Assembly: GCF_025917685.1 (NCBI RefSeq)
Contig: NZ_CP089518.1
Location: 1,923,001-1,987,000 of the forward strand
DNA: 64,000 nucleotides
Reading direction: 5' to 3'
From: Bacillus cereus
GTDB lineage: Bacteria; Bacillota; Bacilli; Bacillales; Bacillaceae_G
The translations under genes and the position numbers were made by a program. The notes under the pieces were generated by a model. That model saw only the letters and a program-made list of their open reading frames with translations, made no database searches and was not told the DNA's origin. This document shows, one piece after another, positions 59,936-64,000 of the stretch. The stretch's first letter is position 1. Each line of letters begins with the position of its first letter.

Positions 59936-60138
59936 ATACATCCTCCTAAATTTGACTATATAAATTATTTTAAATCTTCATTAGGAATTGGAAAATTATA
60001 TAATTGTTATGCAAGGCTATAAGTGAAGCTTATGAACTCATTGGATTATTATATTAATGTATATAAAAAAATTGAAAAAATCGAACGAAATATCAATTAC
60101 TTGCCAATATATAGTGTATGACAAGGGAGGGAAGGTAC

Positions 60139-60717
60139 ATGAAGGATGAAACGGTGTATACAGATTTAATCCAATTAACTTTATCAGGCAATAAAGAAGC
60201 ATATAGCGAATTGTATGATAAAACGATTCAAGAAGTATATAAGACAGCACATTTTTTAATAGAAGATAAAACGGATGTAGATGATATCGTTCAGGAAATA
60301 TACATACAGCTATATGAATCGCTTCGTAAATATGATAGCGAGAAGCCATTTCGTCCTTGGCTAATTGGACTTGCAATTAAACAAATTCATTCTTATAGAA
60401 GAAAGAGATGGATGCGACTGCGAATTGTAAAAAAAGCAGAAGAGCAAAGAAAACCAGTACAAATGGATTTTTCTAGCGATGTTGTAAGTAAACTATCAAA
60501 TCAAAAACTAATCGAACTCATTCATAAATTGCCGTATAAATTGAAGCAAGTTATTATTTTGAGGTACTTACACGATTACTCACAAGAGGAAGTAGCACAA
60601 ATATTACATATTCCAATCGGTACTGTGAAATCTAGAATCCATGCCGCATTAAAGAAACTACGTCAAAAAGAGCAAATAGAAGAAATCTTTTTAGGAGAGG
60701 TAGGGAATGTGAAATGA
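60139..60717 (+). CDS. ECF-type RNA polymerase sigma factor (SigP/SigY-like)
   Basis: 192 residues. Sigma region 2 (about 18-85; DDIVQEIYIQLYESLRKYDS, with the -10 recognition helix) and region 4 (about 125-180; KQVIILRYLHDYSQEEVAQI followed by LHIPIGTVKSRIHAAL) are complete. The next gene, overlapping by 4 bases, encodes a membrane protein that is the likely anti-sigma. The ATG at 60139 follows GGGAGGGAAGGTAC. The target regulon is not visible; the B. cereus-group SigP/RsiP pair controls a beta-lactamase, but no such gene lies nearby. Confidence 0.9.
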   Translation: MKDETVYTDLIQLTLSGNKEAYSELYDKTIQEVYKTAHFLIEDKTDVDDIVQEIYIQLYESLRKYDSEKPFRPWLIGLAIKQIHSYRRKRWMRLRIVKKAEEQRKPVQMDFSSDVVSKLSNQKLIELIHKLPYKLKQVIILRYLHDYSQEEVAQILHIPIGTVKSRIHAALKKLRQKEQIEEIFLGEVGNVK

Positions 60718-61394
60718 GTTTAGATTGTAGAGTTAGAGAATCTATACAAGAAGAAGCGAAGGGGATTGTTGCCCCGCCAGAGTTAAAAGAAAAAGTAATC
60801 GTTCAAATAAAAATGAAGAGCGGGGGGAGTAAAAAGAAGAAGCGCCTCATCGCTGGGGTGCTTGCAGCCGCATTTTTAATTCCGACAACTGGTTTTGCTT
60901 ATCAATCTATTATGGCGGATGGTATATACGGGTCGTTTGAAAATTTAAAGAAGCATGCCGGAGCTATAACATTAGAAGGATACATGCGTTTTAATGCAAA
61001 GTTATCACAAGTGAAAGACGAAATGGGTGCAAAGGAATATGAAGAGTTTTCAAAAGAACTAAAGAAATTAACAAATGCAAAGCTTGAGTATGGGGATTCG
61101 AACGGTAATATTGATTATGATCAATTATCACCAGCTAAAAAAGAGGAATTGAAAAAGGTAGAAATGGAGCTTCAGCCGTATTTTGATAAATTAAATGGTC
61201 ATAAATCTAGTAAAGAAGTATTAACTCCTGAAGAGTATGAACAATATATGGAAGCATTAATGGCGTATCAAACCATATTGGTAAAAACGAAATCGAGTGG
61301 CGGAATAACAGCAGACAAAGTACCTGAGGCGTACAAAGAAAAATTTATTAAAGCAGAACAGTTTATGGAGTATGTAGATGAAAAGGTGAGATAA
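60714..61394 (+). CDS. Membrane-anchored anti-sigma factor (DUF3600 type)
   Basis: 226 residues. A cytoplasmic N-terminal part of about 42 residues (RVRESIQEEAKGIVAPPELK) is followed by one membrane helix (about 43-60) and an extracytoplasmic, mostly helical domain (60-226) rich in Lys and Glu. This is the layout of an ECF anti-sigma with a sensor domain, and I recall the DUF3600 name for such sensor domains in the B. cereus group. ATGA overlap with the sigma gene indicates coupled translation and equal dosage. The signal is unknown; cell-envelope stress is a guess. Confidence 0.85.
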   Translation: MSLDCRVRESIQEEAKGIVAPPELKEKVIVQIKMKSGGSKKKKRLIAGVLAAAFLIPTTGFAYQSIMADGIYGSFENLKKHAGAITLEGYMRFNAKLSQVKDEMGAKEYEEFSKELKKLTNAKLEYGDSNGNIDYDQLSPAKKEELKKVEMELQPYFDKLNGHKSSKEVLTPEEYEQYMEALMAYQTILVKTKSSGGITADKVPEAYKEKFIKAEQFMEYVDEKVR

Positions 61395-61397
61395 GTA

Positions 61398-61430
61398 AAA
61401 AGCTCATAGCTTTAGCTTAGAGCTTTCCTT
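61398..61430 (+). terminator. Possible terminator of the sigma/anti-sigma pair
   Basis: AAAGCTC and GAGCTTT with an inner ATAGCTTTAGCTTA loop; the T tract (CCTTATT) is weak. Confidence 0.45.
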
Positions 61431-61447
61431 ATTGAAATGTAAATATA

Positions 61448-61690
61448 TTAACCACCTATTCCTTTTGCTAGCAATAAGAAATATACAAATACTAGTATTA
61501 CCCCATTTAATGCCGTACCAACTATTTTAAATAGCCAATTCTTTGATGAGATCGCAAAAATAATACCGAGTAATGAAAAAATACTTAGAAGCACAATAAT
61601 TAATGTTAAATTCGCATTAGGTCCTCTTAAAATAAAGAAAGAACATATACTTGCGATAAACGTTAGAAACGAGAAAGTCCCTAATTTCAT
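61448..61690 (-). CDS. Unknown two- or three-helix membrane protein
   Basis: 80 residues, nearly all hydrophobic (MKLGTFSFLTFIASICSFFI start and NGVILVFVYFLLLAKG end), with helices at about 3-22, 28-48 and 55-76. No motif or family recognised. The ATG follows AAGGGGGACTTATT. It is a single leftward gene; the DNA up to 61786 is empty apart from a terminator for the next leftward operon. Confidence 0.6.
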   Translation of the reverse strand: MKLGTFSFLTFIASICSFFILRGPNANLTLIIVLLSIFSLLGIIFAISSKNWLFKIVGTALNGVILVFVYFLLLAKGIGG

Positions 61691-61785
61691 AATAAGTCCC
61701 CCTTGTTTGAAAGGTATTTTGATTTAGTTCACGATTCCCTTTAATTTAACATAAAATTCCTGTTACATATTAAATATATGAATAA

Positions 61786-61829
61786 TAAAAAAACGAGTAT
61801 AAAATCTACGGGATTTCATACTCGTTTTG
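61786..61829 (-). terminator. Terminator of the leftward MBL/membrane operon
   Basis: AAAACGAGTAT and ATACTCGTTTT around a 17-base loop, with T residues on the minus strand. It begins directly after the downstream frame at 61833 ends, not after the 61930 stop. Confidence 0.75.
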
Positions 61830-61832
61830 CTA

Positions 61833-62364
61833 TTATTTAAATTTCCTTACGGCATATATAGCGACCTTTACAAGTAATATCGCAATTATAAATAAGCCGC
61901 CGTAACTAACGATACTTAAAAATTGGTCATCAGTTATATTTTTTCATATTCGCATTGTCCTTTTGGATAAAACAATCTAAAAGTGAGTAACCAGCTATTA
62001 AGCTAATAATGGTAACGAAAGTTGTATTTACAAGAATAATATTAGTTAAATAGGGTAGGTATTTGCCAACTGGTGAAAAGAGTAGAGCAGGAGAAAAGGA
62101 AATTAATATTGTAGGGACTGTAATAGCGATAAACTTATCCGGCTGAAAGCCCCAGTTGTGTTTAGTTGTTTCGTGATTAATGGATTGAAGGAATCGTAAT
62201 AAAATGCCGACCAAAAGAGGGAAGAGTGTATAGTAGAATAACCTTGGATAAAAGTTAAAGTTCACTTGCGCATCTGTTTCTAAATAAAATTGAATTTTCA
62301 CTCCTACAAATAATAATAAGATGATAAATAATGTAAAGCAGAGGTAAAGTATCACTTTTTGCAT
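61833..62364 (-). pseudogene. Membrane protein gene with a probable C-terminal frameshift
   Basis: The intact frame runs from ATG 62364 (behind GGATGGTGGAATGGA) to a TGA at 61930 and encodes 144 residues with about four membrane helices, ending ...NANMKKYN. Directly beyond the stop, in the +1 frame, DDQFLSIVSYGGLFIIAI followed by LLVKVAIYAVRKFK continues without a start codon to TAA at 61833, just before the terminator. Removing one A from the run of six A residues at the end would join both into one protein with a further membrane helix. The extension may be real and frameshifted, or a leaky relic. Family unknown. Confidence 0.55.
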
Positions 62365-62401
62365 TCCATTCCACCATCCTTTACTAAAAATATATTCAAG
62401 G

Positions 62402-62443
62402 AACGAAGATATATACGAAAACTGCGTTGTATATATCTTCGTT
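62402..62443 (-). other. Hairpin between the MBL gene and the membrane gene
   Basis: AACGAAGATATATAC and GTATATATCTTCGTT form a 15-pair stem. Minus-strand T residues beyond it are sparse (CCTTGAATATATTTTT), so it may only partly terminate and allow some readthrough. Confidence 0.6.
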
Positions 62444-62448
62444 TTCAA

Positions 62449-63414
62449 TTAGTTAGTTGTGGATTTTGTTTGTTTCGTTAAGTAATCAATAATGCCCATT
62501 GCACTAATTTCTATATCTAGATGTAAAATGTTATAAACGGAATGATTTGATGGAACGTTTAACTTTGTAAGATGAGAAGAGATTTTATCCATTAATAAAG
62601 TTTGCAAAGCTTTAGTCGCTTCATCGAAATCATTATACTTTTCAAAGACCTCTTTACCAGTACCAACGAAAATAGGTAACCAATGTTCAAGTTGGTTATA
62701 TACTTCTGTAACATTGGATGATGCGCCGTAATGACCGAAATAAATAGTATCTACATTCATACTTTGAATATGATTTTTAGAAGCAATCATCGCATCTGGC
62801 TGGAATTGTGAAGGAGACGTTGATGGTAGATATAGTTCTACATCAAGATCTGCGAGTTCTCTATAATAAATTCCTATTGTATCGCCAGTAAAAATGCCGT
62901 TTGTTAATGAATCATGAATGCTAATATGGTGCTTCGCATGTCCCGGTGTATCGTAAAATGTAAGTGTACGGTCTTCTGAAATTTTTAACGTATCACCATG
63001 TTGTACAATACGAACACGTTCTTCTTCAATTGGAAGAATGGGATCAAAAAGTTTATCAAAATCTTCTTTGTACACAGCTTTTGCACCTAAAATGAGTTTT
63101 GTTGGATCAATCATATGACGAGCACCGCGAGAATGCACAAATAAAGTAGCATTTGGGCATTTTTCCATCATTAGCCCAGCTGCGCCTGCATGATCTAAAT
63201 GAACATGTGTAACAATGATGTTTTTTACATCTTTTAAATCAATATGTAATTGTTGTAAGCCATCTAAAATGTAAGGAAGAGAAGGGGCTGCACAAGTTTC
63301 AATTAAAGTAATTTCGTCACCTAATAAAACGTACGTACCTGTTCGTTCAATATGTTGTAAGTCGTAATCATCAATAAGATATAGGTGAGAAGATAATTGT
63401 TCTACTTTTTTCAT
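62449..63414 (-). CDS. Metallo-beta-lactamase fold hydrolase
   Basis: 321 residues. The zinc-binding HVHLDHAGAAG (HxHxDH) lies near residue 70, and further ligands are visible as DTPGHAKHHIS near 160 and GHYGAS near 235. The C-terminal 70 residues are helical. This is the glyoxalase II-like, broad-substrate type, not a beta-lactamase. ATG 63414 follows AAGGAGTGGTAAAG; a GTG nine bases upstream lies in that site. It precedes the small membrane gene with a hairpin between them. Confidence 0.88.
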   Translation of the reverse strand: MKKVEQLSSHLYLIDDYDLQHIERTGTYVLLGDEITLIETCAAPSLPYILDGLQQLHIDLKDVKNIIVTHVHLDHAGAAGLMMEKCPNATLFVHSRGARHMIDPTKLILGAKAVYKEDFDKLFDPILPIEEERVRIVQHGDTLKISEDRTLTFYDTPGHAKHHISIHDSLTNGIFTGDTIGIYYRELADLDVELYLPSTSPSQFQPDAMIASKNHIQSMNVDTIYFGHYGASSNVTEVYNQLEHWLPIFVGTGKEVFEKYNDFDEATKALQTLLMDKISSHLTKLNVPSNHSVYNILHLDIEISAMGIIDYLTKQTKSTTN

Positions 63415-63465
63415 CTTTACCACTCCTTATATACTTTTATGTTTTTTATTATACGCTAAAAATGC

Positions 63466-63503
63466 AAAAAGGCAGAAAACGAAACCTCGTCTTCTGCCTT
63501 TTT
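63466..63503 (-). terminator. Bidirectional terminator
   Basis: AAAAAGGCAGAA and TTCTGCCTTTTT flank a 14-base loop. It closes the leftward small membrane gene at 63513. Confidence 0.8.
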
Positions 63504-63512
63504 GTAATGTAG

Positions 63513-63722
63513 TTATTTCGTTTGATCTTTATTTATAGACATAACGAACAGTCCGACAATACCTCCAACTATTGGAAGCATAATCTCTCCTGCTAAATTA
63601 AAGTAGGAGCTTAAGAATAAACCATTTACATCGATTACCCAACCAGTAACATACAATAACATCATATATAGTACGAAATAAAACTCGCGATTTGAAATCG
63701 TTTCATGTTGTGCAGTTTTCAT
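63513..63722 (-). CDS. Unknown small membrane protein
   Basis: 69 residues. A polar N-terminus (KTAQHETISNREF) and two hydrophobic helices at about 15-35 and 40-62 (LAGEIMLPIVGGIVGLFVM). I recognise no family. ATG 63722 is preceded by AAAGGATGG at a slightly long distance; the frame to 63734 starts inside that site. It is divergent from the glutathione peroxidase gene across 225 bases. Confidence 0.6.
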   Translation of the reverse strand: MKTAQHETISNREFYFVLYMMLLYVTGWVIDVNGLFLSSYFNLAGEIMLPIVGGIVGLFVMSINKDQTK

Positions 63723-63842
63723 AATGAACACCATCCTTTTCTTTTATAATGGAAATATAAACTGTCACATTTTGTTCACAATTCAATTGTAAAACTTTCC
63801 AACATAAAAGTCTAGTATATTGTGTCGAATTTTTGAACAAAA

Positions 63843-63856
63843 ATAAAGCGCTATCA
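63843..63856 (+). promoter_or_regulatory. Weak CcpA cre-like site
   Basis: ATAAAGCGCTATCA matches 12 of 14 positions of TGWNANCGNTNNCA. It lies in the 213-base gap before the peroxidase gene, which otherwise shows only AT-rich promoter-like sequence. Confidence 0.25.
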
Positions 63857-63947
63857 TTTCAGTGTGTAAGTACGTAATAAGAGCTGTATATTCACGAATG
63901 TAGTATAGTAAAAACATAGAATGATAATGAAGAGAGGGGTAGGAACA

Positions 63948-64000
63948 ATGACAGTTTATGATTTTTCAGCTAAAACAATAACAGGAGAAGATAAATCGTT
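63948..64000 (+). CDS. Glutathione peroxidase-family thiol peroxidase, N-terminal fragment
   Basis: 17 complete codons reading MTVYDFSAKTITGEDKS, cut by the window end. This start is typical of bacterial glutathione peroxidase (BsaA), where the YDFSAKTI stretch precedes the redox-active Cys (outside the window). The ATG follows GAGAGGGGTAGGAACA. Assignment rests on the N-terminus only, but the match to the family start is close. Confidence 0.75.
   Translation, partial: MTVYDFSAKTITGEDKS

Overview
The window looks like a Bacillus cereus group chromosome. It is AT-rich, starts genes with ATG, GTG or TTG behind strong AGGAGG-type ribosome sites, carries many sporulation genes (two spoIIP paralogues, yjcZ, gerW/ytfJ, a CotF-like coat gene), and has dispersed bcr1-like repeats. 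Many of its proteins are ones I recognise from that group: the 562-residue formate-THF ligase, alanine racemase, a SigP/RsiP-like sigma pair and several GNAT/APH enzymes. No rRNA, tRNA, insertion sequence, prophage or CRISPR array was seen.

Layout. 0-14.5 kb is core: the end of a SpoVB/MurJ-like flippase, a CorA transporter, a YcgR/YcgQ permease pair, a thioesterase, yjcZ, a cardiolipin synthase, a coat-like protein, a CNNM/CBS transporter, a CbpA-like c-di-AMP receptor, a BrnQ branched-chain amino acid carrier and csaA. 14.4-24.1 kb holds two SpoIIP paralogues around a GNAT, an M15 peptidase, a Nudix enzyme, an amidase, an MFS transporter and an NfeD/SPFH membrane pair.

24.2-34.4 kb is a catabolic island, all on the plus strand. 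An HpaB-type flavin monooxygenase and an IclR regulator are followed by 3-hydroxyanthranilate dioxygenase, ACMS decarboxylase, a RidA-type deaminase, a semialdehyde dehydrogenase, a hydratase, an acylating acetaldehyde dehydrogenase, an aldolase, a decarboxylase and a tautomerase. Together these would convert anthranilate (from tryptophan via kynurenine) through 3-hydroxyanthranilate to pyruvate and acetyl-CoA. The FAD-synthetase accessory gene is a pseudogene with an internal deletion and frame change, and no flavin reductase gene is present.

34.4-50.4 kb returns to core and variable genes: a phosphatase, a HAD enzyme, alanine racemase, an MGT glycosyltransferase with a clear operator-like inverted repeat, YitT, a MocR regulator facing a GNAT gene, and a dense run of GNAT, 2H-ligase-like, cupin and phosphotransferase genes. 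50.5-64 kb carries gerW, small unknown genes, a bcr1-like repeat, a methyltransferase, fhs, a YfmL-like helicase, VOC and quinone-oxidoreductase genes, an ECF sigma factor with its anti-sigma gene, an MBL hydrolase next to a membrane gene with a probable C-terminal frameshift, and the first 17 codons of glutathione peroxidase.

Most starts below were moved from the longest frame to the codon with the best Shine-Dalgarno site. Rho-independent terminators mark most gene ends. Candidate CodY, CcpA and SigE sites are read by eye only.
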